Part shown: positions 17,415-27,150 of the stretch, piece by piece
Position numbering within the stretch: position 1 is the stretch's first letter
Layout of the letters: each line of letters opens with the position of its first letter
NCBI RefSeq assembly: GCF_040361335.1
Contig: NZ_APNM01000016.1
Coordinates: forward strand, 14,333 to 78,332
Origin: APNM01 sp040361335
Lineage (GTDB): Bacteria; Pseudomonadota; Gammaproteobacteria; Nevskiales; Salinisphaeraceae
Length of the DNA: 64,000 bases
Reading direction: 5' to 3'
The notes under the pieces: generated by a model
The model's input: the letters and a program-made list of their open reading frames with translations, nothing else
Told to the model about the DNA's origin: nothing
Database searches by the model: none
Position numbers and translations under genes: made by a program

Positions 17415-19070
17415 CTAGCGCGGCTTGCCGCTGGTCCGGGGGCCGCCCGATTCGTCCCCGTCTCCAGCGGAGCGATTGGGGCTGGGCATGCCGGTCCAGG
17501 GCTCGCACTCGGCACGCGTATGCTCGCCGGCTCGCGGTGCCTGCGGCTCACTGTGCAGCCCCCGCACCAGCGCCACCATGACCACGATCAGCAGCAGCCC
17601 GACCGGCAGGCCGGCCACGATGGCCGCGGTCTGCAGCGCCGCCAGTCCGCCGGCGAGCAGCAGCACGCCAGCCAAAGCGCCTAGGGTCAGCCCCCAGACC
17701 ACCCGCAGCGGCAGGGGCGGCTCGCTGGCGCCGTTGGACAGGATGGTCGAGATCACCAGCGTGCCGGAGTCACAGGAGGTGATGAAGAATGTCGCGACCA
17801 GCAGAACCAGCAACCCGGAGACCAGGGGGGCGAAGCCGCCGGGCGCGATCAATTCCACCGTGCGGTAGAGTGGCTGGGTGATATCGCTCTGCAGCGGCGC
17901 GAGCAGGTTCGCGCCCTCGAACACCTCCAGATACAGGGCGGTGCCGCCGGTGATCGCCAGCCAGGCGAAGGTCAGCAGCACCGGCACCAGTAGCACCCCC
18001 ATCACGAATTCGCGCAGCGTGCGTCCGCGCGAGATACGGGCGATGAACATGCCCACGAACGGTGACCAGGCGATCCACCAGCCCCAGTAGAACAGGGTCC
18101 AGTTCTCCTGCCAGCCGCTGTGTTCCTGCACATCGGTCCAGGTACTGAGTTCCGGCAGCGTCTGCAGATAGGCGCCGGTGGTCTCGACCAGCAGGTTGAG
18201 CACGTGCAGCGTGGGCCCGAACGCCAGGAAGAACAGCAGGATCACGCCGCTGAGCATGAGATTGAAATCGCTGATCAGGCGCACCCCGCGGCGCACGCCG
18301 GAGACCGCGGAAACCATGGCGATCAGCGTGATGATGGCCAGGATCCACAGCTCGCGCGTGAGGCCGGTCTCGGCGCCGATCAGATAGGTCAGCCCGCCCT
18401 CGATCTGCTGCACCCCCAGCCCCAGCGAGGTGGCGATGCCGAAGGCCGCGCCGAACACCGTGGCGATGTCCACGATCTGGCCGAGCGGGCCATCGGCGTG
18501 GCGCCCGAACACCTCGTGCAGTATGGAACGCGGCACCAGCGGCCGGCCGCGCCGGAAAGCGAAATACGCCAGCCCCAGCGCCATCAGCGCGTAGATGCCC
18601 CAGGCGCTCAGCCCCCAGTGGAAGAAGGTCAGCCGCATGGCGGCCGAGGCAGCCGCCGGGGTCTGGCCCGCGGCGACGAACGGATTGGCCGCGTAATGAC
18701 TGAGCGGCTCGGCGATGCTCCAGAAGATCAGCCCGATGCCCATGCCGGCGGCGAACAGCATCGAGAACCAGGAGAGGTAGGTGAATTCCGGCGCTTCCTC
18801 ATCGCCGCCAAGGCGCACGTTACGATAGCGCCCGAGCCCCAGCCACAGGACGAACGCCAGCACGAAGCCGACGATGGCCACGAAGTACCAGCGGAAGGTG
18901 AGCAGTACCCAGTTCTGGATGCGATCGAACACGGCCGCGGACTGGTCGGGCCAGACTGCGCCGATGCCCACGAACAGGAGGATCAGCACCAGCGACACGG
19001 CGGTGGTCGTACGGTTGATGCGGACGGGCTCGTCAGCGGTTGTCGCGGAGCTGGGCGATTCGGCCATCAT
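17415..19070 (-). CDS. BCCT-family transporter (betaine/choline/carnitine)
   Basis: A 551-residue, twelve-helix sodium- or proton-coupled carrier for compatible solutes. The aromatic box segment TLFYWGWWIAWSPFVGMFIA in helix 8 and RISRGRTLREF after it are diagnostic. The glycine-rich helix 3 stretch (AAGMGIGLIFWSIAEP) has Met in the position that is Gly in Na+-coupled BetP, which may favour proton coupling. Its ATG overlaps the stop of the APC gene (ATGA), so both are translated together. The acidic hydrophilic tail is about 45 residues. Confidence 0.92.
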   Translation of the reverse strand: MMAESPSSATTADEPVRINRTTTAVSLVLILLFVGIGAVWPDQSAAVFDRIQNWVLLTFRWYFVAIVGFVLAFVLWLGLGRYRNVRLGGDEEAPEFTYLSWFSMLFAAGMGIGLIFWSIAEPLSHYAANPFVAAGQTPAAASAAMRLTFFHWGLSAWGIYALMALGLAYFAFRRGRPLVPRSILHEVFGRHADGPLGQIVDIATVFGAAFGIATSLGLGVQQIEGGLTYLIGAETGLTRELWILAIITLIAMVSAVSGVRRGVRLISDFNLMLSGVILLFFLAFGPTLHVLNLLVETTGAYLQTLPELSTWTDVQEHSGWQENWTLFYWGWWIAWSPFVGMFIARISRGRTLREFVMGVLLVPVLLTFAWLAITGGTALYLEVFEGANLLAPLQSDITQPLYRTVELIAPGGFAPLVSGLLVLLVATFFITSCDSGTLVISTILSNGASEPPLPLRVVWGLTLGALAGVLLLAGGLAALQTAAIVAGLPVGLLLIVVMVALVRGLHSEPQAPRAGEHTRAECEPWTGMPSPNRSAGDGDESGGPRTSGKPR

Positions 19071-20374
19071 GCGCTGCCTTTTGACTGGTCGGCGTAGCCG
19101 CGTAGAAACAGCCTTTCTCCCAGAAAGATGGCCAACATGGTGGCCAAGGCAATGAGTATGACGCCCATGTCGGTCCTGGCCTTGACTATCACGAAGGCGC
19201 CCAAGACCACGGCATCCAGAGCGATGGCCGTCAACAGAACGGCGGCGTTGGCTTGCAGCCGTTTGCGCAGATGGCGGAAGACGCCCCAATGCATGGCGAT
19301 GTCCATGATCAGGTAAAAAATGATGCCCAAGGCCGCGATCCTGGAAAGGTCGAACAAGACCGTCAACAGGATGCCGAGCACGACGGTATAGACCAGCGTG
19401 TGTTTCTGGAGCGATCCGGGCATACCGAAATGGCGGTGCGGCACCAGCTTCATCTCCGAGAGCATCGCCAGCATCCGCGAGACCGCGAAGATGCTTGAGA
19501 TAACGCCGGTGGCTGTGGCGACAATGGCCAGCAGGACGGTAAACCACAGCCCGTAGCTGCCCATGGCCGGCTTGGCCGCCGCCGCCAGCGAGTAATCCTT
19601 GGTGGCGACGATCTCGGACAGCGACAGATTGCTGGCCACCGCCAGCGCCACCAGGAAATAGATCACCACGCAGAGGGCGATGGAGATGATGATGGCCCGC
19701 CCGATGTTGCGGTGCGGGTCGACCAGCTCAGCGCCGCTGTTGTTGATGGTGGTGAAGCCCTTGAAGGCGAGAACGCCCAGGGCGGTGGCGGCTAGAAAGC
19801 CGCCCAGGGAGGCATCCACCGTGTTCAAGGGTACCCGCGTCACCTGGAAGTCCGCGGCCCATAAGCCCACCAGAGCGAACAACGCGATCCCGCCGATCTT
19901 GATCAACGCCAATATGAGAGAGACGCCGCCAATGATGAAATTGCCGGCCAGGTTGATCGCGAAGGAAAGCAACAGCAGACCGACACCCAGCGTCGGCACC
20001 AGCATGCCGCCCTGGTCGATATCGAACAGCTGCAGGGTATAGGCGCCAAAGGTCCGCGCCAGAAAGCTTTCCGCGATCACCATCGAGAAATACATGAGCA
20101 GGGCCTGGAAGGCGGTGGTGACGCCGGGGCCATAGGCCTTTTCCAGATACATCGCGATGCCGCCGGCCGAAGGGTAGGCCTGCGACATCTTGACGTACGA
20201 ATAGGCGCTGAAGCCGACCACGACCACCGAGGCCAAAAATGCCAATGGGAATAGCCCGCCGGTCAGTTCCGCCATCTGACCGGTTAGGGCGAAGATGCCG
20301 GCGCCGATCATCACGCCGGTGCCCATCGATACGGCACCGGTTAGCGTCAGGCTGTCTTTTTCATATTGCTGCAT
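19067..20374 (-). CDS. APC-superfamily amino acid/amine permease
   Basis: A 435-residue protein with twelve predicted helices and the APC signature near the start, SMGTGVMIGAGIFALTGQ, which forms the unwound substrate site of helix 1. GFTTINNSGAELVDPHRNI is the conserved helix 6-7 loop. It is translationally coupled to the downstream BCCT gene. The substrate is not evident; coupling to a BCCT carrier suggests an amino acid or amine with an osmotic role. Confidence 0.9.
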   Translation of the reverse strand: MQQYEKDSLTLTGAVSMGTGVMIGAGIFALTGQMAELTGGLFPLAFLASVVVVGFSAYSYVKMSQAYPSAGGIAMYLEKAYGPGVTTAFQALLMYFSMVIAESFLARTFGAYTLQLFDIDQGGMLVPTLGVGLLLLSFAINLAGNFIIGGVSLILALIKIGGIALFALVGLWAADFQVTRVPLNTVDASLGGFLAATALGVLAFKGFTTINNSGAELVDPHRNIGRAIIISIALCVVIYFLVALAVASNLSLSEIVATKDYSLAAAAKPAMGSYGLWFTVLLAIVATATGVISSIFAVSRMLAMLSEMKLVPHRHFGMPGSLQKHTLVYTVVLGILLTVLFDLSRIAALGIIFYLIMDIAMHWGVFRHLRKRLQANAAVLLTAIALDAVVLGAFVIVKARTDMGVILIALATMLAIFLGERLFLRGYADQSKGSA

Positions 20375-20434
20375 AGCGGTTGTCTCGGATTGGGTGCCTG
20401 CGAATGGCTTGTGAGAGTTTCAAGGCCATAGCCG

Positions 20435-21634
20435 TTATTGGCCACCCTGCGTTGAAGAGACTTGCCTTTCCGCGGACCGAGGGAACGAGCCGAAATGCAA
20501 AACCAGGAGGCCGGTCACGGCCGACAGGGCGGATCCCAGCAGGATCGCCGAGCGGGCACTGACCAGGGCATCCGGGGCTTCAAAGGCCAGCGAGGTGATG
20601 AACAGGCTCATGGTGAAGCCGATGCCGCCGAGTAGCGCGACGCCATAGATCTGCGTCCAGGTCACCTCCGGCGGCAGCCGTCCCGCGCCGAGGCGGACCG
20701 CAAGCCAAGTGGCGCCGAAGATACCGAGCTGCTTGCCGAGGAACAGCCCCAAGATGATGCCTAGGGCCACCGGCGTCCACAGGCCCTCCGCCGTGAGCCC
20801 CGATACCGAGATCCCCGTGTTGAAGAACGCGAACAGCGGCACAACCCCGAGCAGAACCCACGGGTGCAGATGGTCCTCCATGCGCCGCAGGGGCGAAACG
20901 TCGCCCTGGGCCGTCGGTACCCGCAATGGTATGGCAAACGCAAGCACGACGCCCGCCAGGGTCGCGTGGACGCCGGACTTCAGGACCGTCGCCCAGAGGA
21001 ATAGCCCGCCCAGGACATAGGGGATGGTCTCGATCACCTTGTAGCGGTTGAGTGCGACCAACACGGCGATGCCCACGCCCGCTAGGGCGAGGGCGGGCGC
21101 GGACAGGCCCTCGGAATAGAACAGGGCGATCACCAGGATCGCGCCGACATCGTCGAATACGGCCAGCGCGGTCAAGAATACGATCAGCATCTCGGGTACC
21201 CGAGGCCGCAACAGCGACAATACCGCCAATGCCAGCACGATGTCCGTGGCCGTGGGTATCGCCCAACCTTCGGTGGTCGCGGTGCCTGCATTGAGCGCGA
21301 GATAGACCGCCGCGGGCGCGGTCATACCGCCCACCGCCGCCAGGGCGGGCAAGGCGATGCGCTTGCGGTCGGACAGGCGGCCTTCGAGGATCTCACGCTT
21401 GACCTCGAAGCCGATCAGCAGGAAGAAGAACACCATCAGGCCCTTGTTGATCCAGATGATGAGGGGGCGATCGATGCGGAACTGGCCGACCTGAATCGAG
21501 ACCGGTGTGTGGTGAATGAGTCGGTAGAGATCTTCGAGGGGCGAGTTCGCCAGCGCAAAGGCCAGCAGCATCGCCGCCACGGTCAGCAGGCCCGCCAGCC
21601 GTTCACGCCGCGCTCGCAGGCTTATCGCGGTCAT
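20435..21634 (-). CDS. nhaA: Na+/H+ antiporter NhaA
   Basis: A 399-residue, twelve-helix antiporter exchanging Na+ for H+. The catalytic aspartates are visible in VFDDVGAILV (equivalent to Asp163/164 of E. coli) and the unwound helix 4 region ATDIVLALAVL (Asp133). GWAIPTATD and GIGFTMSLFI are also family blocks. Its ATG overlaps the nuoN stop as ATGA, so it is the last gene of the complex I-like operon. That placement implies a shared cation cycle rather than chance adjacency. Confidence 0.96.
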   Translation of the reverse strand: MTAISLRARRERLAGLLTVAAMLLAFALANSPLEDLYRLIHHTPVSIQVGQFRIDRPLIIWINKGLMVFFFLLIGFEVKREILEGRLSDRKRIALPALAAVGGMTAPAAVYLALNAGTATTEGWAIPTATDIVLALAVLSLLRPRVPEMLIVFLTALAVFDDVGAILVIALFYSEGLSAPALALAGVGIAVLVALNRYKVIETIPYVLGGLFLWATVLKSGVHATLAGVVLAFAIPLRVPTAQGDVSPLRRMEDHLHPWVLLGVVPLFAFFNTGISVSGLTAEGLWTPVALGIILGLFLGKQLGIFGATWLAVRLGAGRLPPEVTWTQIYGVALLGGIGFTMSLFITSLAFEAPDALVSARSAILLGSALSAVTGLLVLHFGSFPRSAERQVSSTQGGQ

Positions 21635-23004
21635 GCCATCGGTCCCGCCAGGATCAGCTGGGCGGCCAGACCGATCGCCAGGGTGGCGACGAACGCAACC
21701 CACGTCACCACGCCGATCCATGCCCCCTGCCCGGGGAAGGTCGCCCCCGCGGTCTCCACGCGCCGGTACATCGGCACGACGATGCGCAGATAGACCGCCA
21801 GCGAGAGCACGCTGTTGGCGATGGCCACCACCGCCAGCCAGGTGTAGTGGGCGTCGATCGCGGCGGCGAACAGCAGGAACTTGCCGACGAAGCCGCCGAG
21901 CGGCGGGATGCCGACCAGCGAGATCAGAAAGATGACCATTGCCACCCCGATCCACGGCCGCGCGCGCCCGAGGCCCGCCAGTGCATCCAGGGTGCGTCCG
22001 GCGCCGGCGACCACGGCGAACGCCCCCAGGTTCATGGCCGCGTAGGCGGCGGCGAAGACGATGAGCGAGGGCAGCGCCAGCGCACTCGTGCCCACCGCGA
22101 CGATGCCGAGCAGGAAGTAGCCGGACTGGGCGATCGAGGAATAGGCCAGCAGGCGCACGGCGTTGTCCTGCACCAGCGCGGCCAGGTAGCCGTAGGTCAT
22201 GGTCACTACGGCCAAGCCCGCCATGACCGGCGCCCAGCCACTGTCCGCGGGCAGGTCACGCACCACCTGGGCAAAGGCGAACAAGGCGCCGACCTTGGGC
22301 ACCACCGACAGGTAGGCGGCCACCGAGACGGGCGCGCCCTCATAGGCATCGGGCGCCCAGAAGTGAAACGGCACCAGCGATGCCTTGTAGCCCAGGCCGA
22401 CGACCACCGCGATCAGACCCAGGATGACTGCCAGCGGCATGTCCTCTACACCTGCCAACTCGGCGAGCAGGGTCGAGCCGGCGGCGCCGAACCAATAGCT
22501 GAGGCCGAAGATCATGATCGCGCCGGTGACCGAGGCGAACACGAAGAACTTCATTGCGGCCTCGGTGGCGGCGTCGCTGTCCGGGTAGGCGACCAGCGCG
22601 AACGTGGCCAGGCCGGTCAGCAGGGTGCCCAGCACCAGGAACATGGCATCGCCCGCCCCGGCCAGGGCCAGCGCGCCCAGGGTGGCGAAGCACAGCAGGC
22701 TGTAGACCGTGCCCTCGCGCGCCGTGCCGCGCACGTCCACCCGTGCCAGCAGCAGGCACAGCGCGGTGGCCGGCAGCAGGATCAGCTTGGCCCAGACGCT
22801 TAGCGCGTCGATCCGGAAGCTGCCGCCGAACACGGTGGTGTCCGTGCCCAGCAGCGGCCAGCTCAGGCCGGTGGCGACCAGCAGCCCGCCGACGGCGATC
22901 GCCAGCGCGGCCCGGGGGGCGCGCAGCATCTCCGCACTCAGGGCGCCGACCGCGGTCAGCAGCACCGCGATCTCCGGGATCAGCAGCGACAGGTCCCGGG
23001 CCAT
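21631..23004 (-). CDS. nuoN: Complex I membrane subunit NuoN-like (antiporter-like)
   Basis: A 457-residue, fourteen-helix antiporter-like subunit, close to the usual length. The half-channel Lys on the broken helix is present in GLGYKASLVPFHFWAPDAYEGAP, as are AYSSIAQSGYFLLG and GIPPLGGFVGKFLLF. It shares one base with the nuoM stop (TGATG) and is coupled to nhaA. The proton-channel machinery looks intact, in contrast to the degenerate redox arm of this operon. Confidence 0.93.
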   Translation of the reverse strand: MARDLSLLIPEIAVLLTAVGALSAEMLRAPRAALAIAVGGLLVATGLSWPLLGTDTTVFGGSFRIDALSVWAKLILLPATALCLLLARVDVRGTAREGTVYSLLCFATLGALALAGAGDAMFLVLGTLLTGLATFALVAYPDSDAATEAAMKFFVFASVTGAIMIFGLSYWFGAAGSTLLAELAGVEDMPLAVILGLIAVVVGLGYKASLVPFHFWAPDAYEGAPVSVAAYLSVVPKVGALFAFAQVVRDLPADSGWAPVMAGLAVVTMTYGYLAALVQDNAVRLLAYSSIAQSGYFLLGIVAVGTSALALPSLIVFAAAYAAMNLGAFAVVAGAGRTLDALAGLGRARPWIGVAMVIFLISLVGIPPLGGFVGKFLLFAAAIDAHYTWLAVVAIANSVLSLAVYLRIVVPMYRRVETAGATFPGQGAWIGVVTWVAFVATLAIGLAAQLILAGPMA

Positions 23005-24473
23005 CACAGCGCCAGCGCCGCCGTGGTGCGGTGAATGACGTCCAGCAGCCAGGACGGCGCCACGCCGACGGCCACCGTCAGCGCCAGCAGCGGCGCCAGC
23101 GCCAGCCACTCGCGTAGGCTCAGATCGGGCAGGCCCTGCCAGCGCGGCCGGTCCTCGCCCAGGAAGGTCTCGCGCAAGGCCTTGAGGTAGACGCCGGCGG
23201 TGATGGCGATGCCCAACACCACGATCACGGCCACCGGCTCCACCCGCAGGGTGGCCAGGAATACCTGGAACTCGGCCGGGAAGTGGGCCAGCCCCGGCAG
23301 CCCCAGGGAGGCGAAGGCGGCCAGCACGAAGGACCAGCCGAGCGCCGGCACCGTCTTGAGCAGGCCGCCGAACTCGCCCATCTCGCGGGTGTGGGTGCGG
23401 TCCTGGAGCATGCCCACCAGGAAGAACAGGGCCCCGGTGACCAGGCCGTGGCTGACCATCTGCAGCACGGCGCCGTCCAGGGCGATGGCGCGCACGCCGG
23501 GATCCAGGGCCAGCGCGGCCACCGCCACGCCGACGATCACATAGCCCATGTGGTTGATCGAGGTATAGGCCACCAGGCGCTTGAGATCGGTCTGCGCCAG
23601 GGCGGCGAAGGCGCCGTAGAGTGCGCTGACGACTCCGAGGGCCAGGATGATGAGCCCCGCATCGCGGAAAGCGTCGGGGGTCATTTGCAGGGCGAAGCGG
23701 ACTAGCCCGTAGGTGCCGAACTTCAGCATGACGCCGGCCAGGATGACGCTGCCGACGGTGGGCGCCTGGACGTGCGCCGCCGGCAGCCAGGTGTGTACGG
23801 GGATGGCCGGGATCTTGACCGCGAAGGTGATCAGCATGGCGACCAGCGCCCAGGTGGCCGCCGCGCCGGCCAGCGGCGGATCGGCGATCCAGGCGCGCAT
23901 GTCGAAGCTGGGCTCGGGGCTGCCCAGATACAGGCCCAGGATGGCGAGCAGCAGCGGCAGGCTGCCGAGCAGCGTATAAAGGAAGAACATCAGCGCCGCG
24001 CGCTGGCGTTCCTCGTGCCCCCAGCCGGCGATCATGAAGTACATCGACACCAGCGAGACCTCGAAGAACACGTAGAACAGGATGGCGTCCAGCGCGGTAA
24101 AGGTGCCGATGGCGGCGGTCTCGAGCAGCAGGCCCAGGGCCACGAAGGCCCGCGGCTGCTGCCGGAGATTGGCAGCGTAGACGAACGCGAGCAGGAACAG
24201 CACGGCGGTGAGCAGCACCAACGGCAGGCTGATGCCGTCGACCCCGACCCGGTAGGCGGCGCCGATGGAGGGGATCCACTCGATCTGCTCGACCTGAGCG
24301 AAGCCCGCGGCGCTCACGCCCCGCCCCCACATCGCCAGGGCGCCGATCAGGGTGCCGGCGGCGGCGGCGATGCCGATGCCATGTACGGCCCGCGCCGGCG
24401 CCTTTGGCCACGCCAGGATGGCGAGCGCGCCGGCCAGCGGCAGGAACAGGGTGATGGATACGATGGGTGGCAT
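23004..24473 (-). CDS. nuoM: Complex I membrane subunit NuoM-like (antiporter-like)
   Basis: A 489-residue antiporter-like subunit. The channel Lys segment AVKIPAIPVHTWLPAAHVQAP is present but the usual LPDAH is LPAAH, an Asp-to-Ala change. LKFGTYGLVRF supplies the second conserved Lys, and AYTSINHMGYV and GLPGLAHFPAEFQVF fit the family. It lies 15 bases after nuoL and is coupled to nuoN. Proton translocation is inferred from the retained Lys/Glu residues. Confidence 0.93.
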   Translation of the reverse strand: MPPIVSITLFLPLAGALAILAWPKAPARAVHGIGIAAAAGTLIGALAMWGRGVSAAGFAQVEQIEWIPSIGAAYRVGVDGISLPLVLLTAVLFLLAFVYAANLRQQPRAFVALGLLLETAAIGTFTALDAILFYVFFEVSLVSMYFMIAGWGHEERQRAALMFFLYTLLGSLPLLLAILGLYLGSPEPSFDMRAWIADPPLAGAAATWALVAMLITFAVKIPAIPVHTWLPAAHVQAPTVGSVILAGVMLKFGTYGLVRFALQMTPDAFRDAGLIILALGVVSALYGAFAALAQTDLKRLVAYTSINHMGYVIVGVAVAALALDPGVRAIALDGAVLQMVSHGLVTGALFFLVGMLQDRTHTREMGEFGGLLKTVPALGWSFVLAAFASLGLPGLAHFPAEFQVFLATLRVEPVAVIVVLGIAITAGVYLKALRETFLGEDRPRWQGLPDLSLREWLALAPLLALTVAVGVAPSWLLDVIHRTTAALAL

Positions 24474-24488
24474 AGGCAGGGATTCCTT

Positions 24489-26306
24489 TCAAAAACGCAA
24501 TAGCATCGCGAGCAGGACGACAAGCAGCGCGGCCGCGCCCGCGGCGCTGAGGGCCAGCTCGCGGTGGATCAGGCCGCTTTGCAGGGTCCGCGCCTGGGCG
24601 CCCAGATCGCGCACGCCGGCCACCAGCGTAAAGATCAGGCCGTCGATGCGACGCTCGTCGCCGCTGCGCACCCGCCGCGCGATGGCCAGGGCCAGGTGGC
24701 CGACGCCTAGCACGGTCGTATGCAGGCCGCGCTCCAGCCGCTCGCAGCCCCGGGCAATAGCCATCGTGGGTCGCCCGATCCACGCCGTAAGCCCGCCGGC
24801 GATGACGAGCCCGTGTTGCGCCCGGCGGTACAAGGGGCCGAGCAGGCGCCGGACCGGCACGAGCCAGCCGAGCGCCAGGCCGCCCAGGGCCGCGGCCAGC
24901 CCGAGCAGCATCGCCCAAGTGCCCTTGGGCACGGGCGTGGCCAGCAGGTCGCCAATGGCACCGAAGGCGGCGCCCAGGGCGACGGCGATGGCGACCAGGC
25001 CGGCGAGTCCCGCGCCCATCCAGCGGGCGCCGGTCACCGGTCGGTCCTCGCCGGCGCCCCGCCACAGCAGGTGCAGGGCCCGAGCCATATAGGCCCCGGT
25101 CAGCAAGGTGCCCGCCAGCGCCAGCGGCGCGAGCCAGGCGGCGCCGGGCGCGGCCAGGGCCGCGGCGATGACCGCGTCCTTGGAGAAGAAGCCGCTGAGC
25201 GGCGGGATACCGGCCAGCGCCAGCGCGGCCAGGGTGAAGCCGAGGAAGGTCCAGGGCCGGGCGCGACCGGCGCCCCGCAGGCACTCGAAGGCGGTGTCGC
25301 CGCGCGCGTGCTGGAAGGTGCCGGCACCGAGAAACAGGGCGCTCTTGATGGCGGCGTGGGCGATGAGGTGCAGCAGGGCGGCCAGCGGCACCCCGGCGCC
25401 GACCGCGAGGAGCATGAGCCCGTATTGGCTGGCGGTGGAGGCCGCCAGCAGGCGCTTGAGGTCGCCCTCGGCGAGCGCGATCAGTCCGGTCACCACGGTG
25501 GTGACGCCACCCACCAGCCCCACCGCGAGCAGCGCCCCGGGCGGCAGCATCGGCGCTGTACGAATCAGCAGGATGGCGCCGGCGGCCACCAGGGTGGCCG
25601 AGTGCAGCAGCGCCGAGACCGGCGTGGGGCCCGCCATGGCCCGCATGAGCCAGTCCTGCAGGGGTGTTTGGGCGGACTTGCCCATGGCGGCCAGCAGCAA
25701 CAGCAGCCCGGCGGCGAGCGTCGTGCCGCCGCCCGCATCCAGGCTGGCGGCGATCTCGCTGCTGCCGGCGGTGGCGATCAGCAGGAACACCGCGACATAC
25801 AGGCCCAGGTCGGCGCTGCGGGTGTACAGGAACGCCCGGCCGGCCGCGGTCGCGGCCTCGGGCCGCTGGAACCAGAAGCCGATCAGCAGATAGCTGCACA
25901 GGCCGATAATCTCCCAGGCGCCCAGCAGCAGGACCCAGTCGCCGGCCAATACCAGGGTCTGCATGGCGGCGAGGAACAGGGACATGAGGGCGAAGAACCG
26001 CACCCGGCCCGGCTCGCGCCGCATGTAGCCGACCGCGTAGACGAGCACCAGGCTGCCCACCGTGGCCACCACCACGGCCAGCAGCGCGGTCAGCGGCTCG
26101 GCCGCCAGCCGCAGCGGCATCCCGGGCAGGCCGGGCAGGACCAGCGCAGGGGTCTCGCCGCCGGCCACGCCGGCCAGCAGCCAGACACTGGCGATCAGAC
26201 CGAGCGCCGCGCCGCCAACAGCCAAGCCGGGCGCGCCCCGGCGCAGCAGCGGGATGGTTACCGCCGCGGCCAGCGGCGCGAGCACCGTCAGCGCGAGCGG
26301 GCTCAT
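24489..26306 (-). CDS. nuoL: Complex I membrane subunit NuoL-like (antiporter-like)
   Basis: A 605-residue subunit of near-normal length with the C-terminal hydrophobic extension that forms the lateral helix. GKSAQTPLQDWLMRAMAGPTPV retains the central Lys and GPTPV. The usual PLHTWLPDAMEGPTPV is altered at several sites (His to Gln, Asp and Glu lost). ASTASQYGLML and GFFSKDAVI are also typical. It begins inside the nuoK stop (ATGA). The changes may alter coupling or ion choice, but the fold call is secure. Confidence 0.93.
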   Translation of the reverse strand: MSPLALTVLAPLAAAVTIPLLRRGAPGLAVGGAALGLIASVWLLAGVAGGETPALVLPGLPGMPLRLAAEPLTALLAVVVATVGSLVLVYAVGYMRREPGRVRFFALMSLFLAAMQTLVLAGDWVLLLGAWEIIGLCSYLLIGFWFQRPEAATAAGRAFLYTRSADLGLYVAVFLLIATAGSSEIAASLDAGGGTTLAAGLLLLLAAMGKSAQTPLQDWLMRAMAGPTPVSALLHSATLVAAGAILLIRTAPMLPPGALLAVGLVGGVTTVVTGLIALAEGDLKRLLAASTASQYGLMLLAVGAGVPLAALLHLIAHAAIKSALFLGAGTFQHARGDTAFECLRGAGRARPWTFLGFTLAALALAGIPPLSGFFSKDAVIAAALAAPGAAWLAPLALAGTLLTGAYMARALHLLWRGAGEDRPVTGARWMGAGLAGLVAIAVALGAAFGAIGDLLATPVPKGTWAMLLGLAAALGGLALGWLVPVRRLLGPLYRRAQHGLVIAGGLTAWIGRPTMAIARGCERLERGLHTTVLGVGHLALAIARRVRSGDERRIDGLIFTLVAGVRDLGAQARTLQSGLIHRELALSAAGAAALLVVLLAMLLRF

Positions 26307-26614
26307 CCCTTCAGGTCTCCGGCTTCTTCCATCTCCACCGAGCCCTTGACCCTGAAGCGCGCGATAGCGACACCGAAGCCCACCGCCATCTCGACTGCCA
26401 TCACCGTCATTACCACCAGCACGAACATCTGGCCGGCGTAGACCTCGGGATGCAGAAAGCGCCAGAAGGCGACCAGGTTCACTAGCGCGCCGGCCAGTAT
26501 CAGCTCCACCCCCATCATGATCATGACCAGGTTGGTCTGCGACAGCGCGCCGTAGACGCCGACGCCGAACAGCACCGCACCGGTCAGCAGCGCCAGAATC
26601 AGAACTGGGGTCAT
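26303..26614 (-). CDS. nuoK: Complex I membrane subunit NuoK-like
   Basis: A 103-residue, three-helix subunit. Both membrane glutamates important for proton transfer are retained: MMGVELILAGALVNL in helix 2 and MAVEMAVGFGVAI in helix 3. Start and stop both overlap their neighbours by ATGA. A short acidic tail (SVEMEEAGD) follows the third helix. Confidence 0.93.
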   Translation of the reverse strand: MTPVLILALLTGAVLFGVGVYGALSQTNLVMIMMGVELILAGALVNLVAFWRFLHPEVYAGQMFVLVVMTVMAVEMAVGFGVAIARFRVKGSVEMEEAGDLKG

Positions 26615-27150
26615 TCCGGGGTCTCCTGATCGTTGTGTCCGGGCGCCGGCTTGTGCACCGGAATTGCGACCGCCGTTGCGGCGATCATCGCGGTGAGGAT
26701 GGTGACCCCTGCGGTCTCGAAGATGAGCATCGAGCGTCCCAGCAGCTCAATGCCCAGCGCCCGCGTCTGCTGTCCCGCATCCGGTGCGGTCGCCGTTACC
26801 GGGCCCCAGTCGGCCAGCAGCGCCACTGCGATCGCCACACCCGCGGCACCTGCACCGGCGCCCAGCGAGAAGCGCTTCTGGTGGGTCATGTCCATGCCGC
26901 CGAGGCCGCCGGGGTCCATCATGAACATCACCATGAAGATGGCCATGATGCTCATCTCGGTGGCCATCATCATGATCTGCAGCACGCCGAGGAACTCGGT
27001 CTGCATCGCCAGGAACATGGCGCCGATGGCGGTCTGGGAGAACAGCAGCGCCAGCGCCGAGCGCACCATGGAGGAGGTGCGGAACACCGCCACGCCGAAG
27101 CCGATGGCGGCAAGGCCGAATACGGCGACGAAGAAGGCTTGTGCAAGCAT
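26611..27150 (-). CDS. nuoJ: Complex I membrane subunit NuoJ-like, Met-rich
   Basis: A 179-residue, five-helix subunit. The helix 3 region, which in canonical NuoJ reads with a YVGA core and forms the pi-bulge that couples redox to pumping, here reads EFLGVLQIMMMATEMS, so YVGA is lost and methionines are abundant (MMM, MVMFMMD). The loop after it is GGLGGMDMTH. These changes parallel the loss of the quinone site elsewhere in the operon. It shares one base with the nuoH stop. Confidence 0.88.
   Translation of the reverse strand: MLAQAFFVAVFGLAAIGFGVAVFRTSSMVRSALALLFSQTAIGAMFLAMQTEFLGVLQIMMMATEMSIMAIFMVMFMMDPGGLGGMDMTHQKRFSLGAGAGAAGVAIAVALLADWGPVTATAPDAGQQTRALGIELLGRSMLIFETAGVTILTAMIAATAVAIPVHKPAPGHNDQETPE

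Noticed and set aside
24720..26441. Plus-strand frame of 573 codons opposite nuoL
   Set aside because: Composition is a Gln/Gly/Arg shadow and it covers a well-supported complex I subunit.
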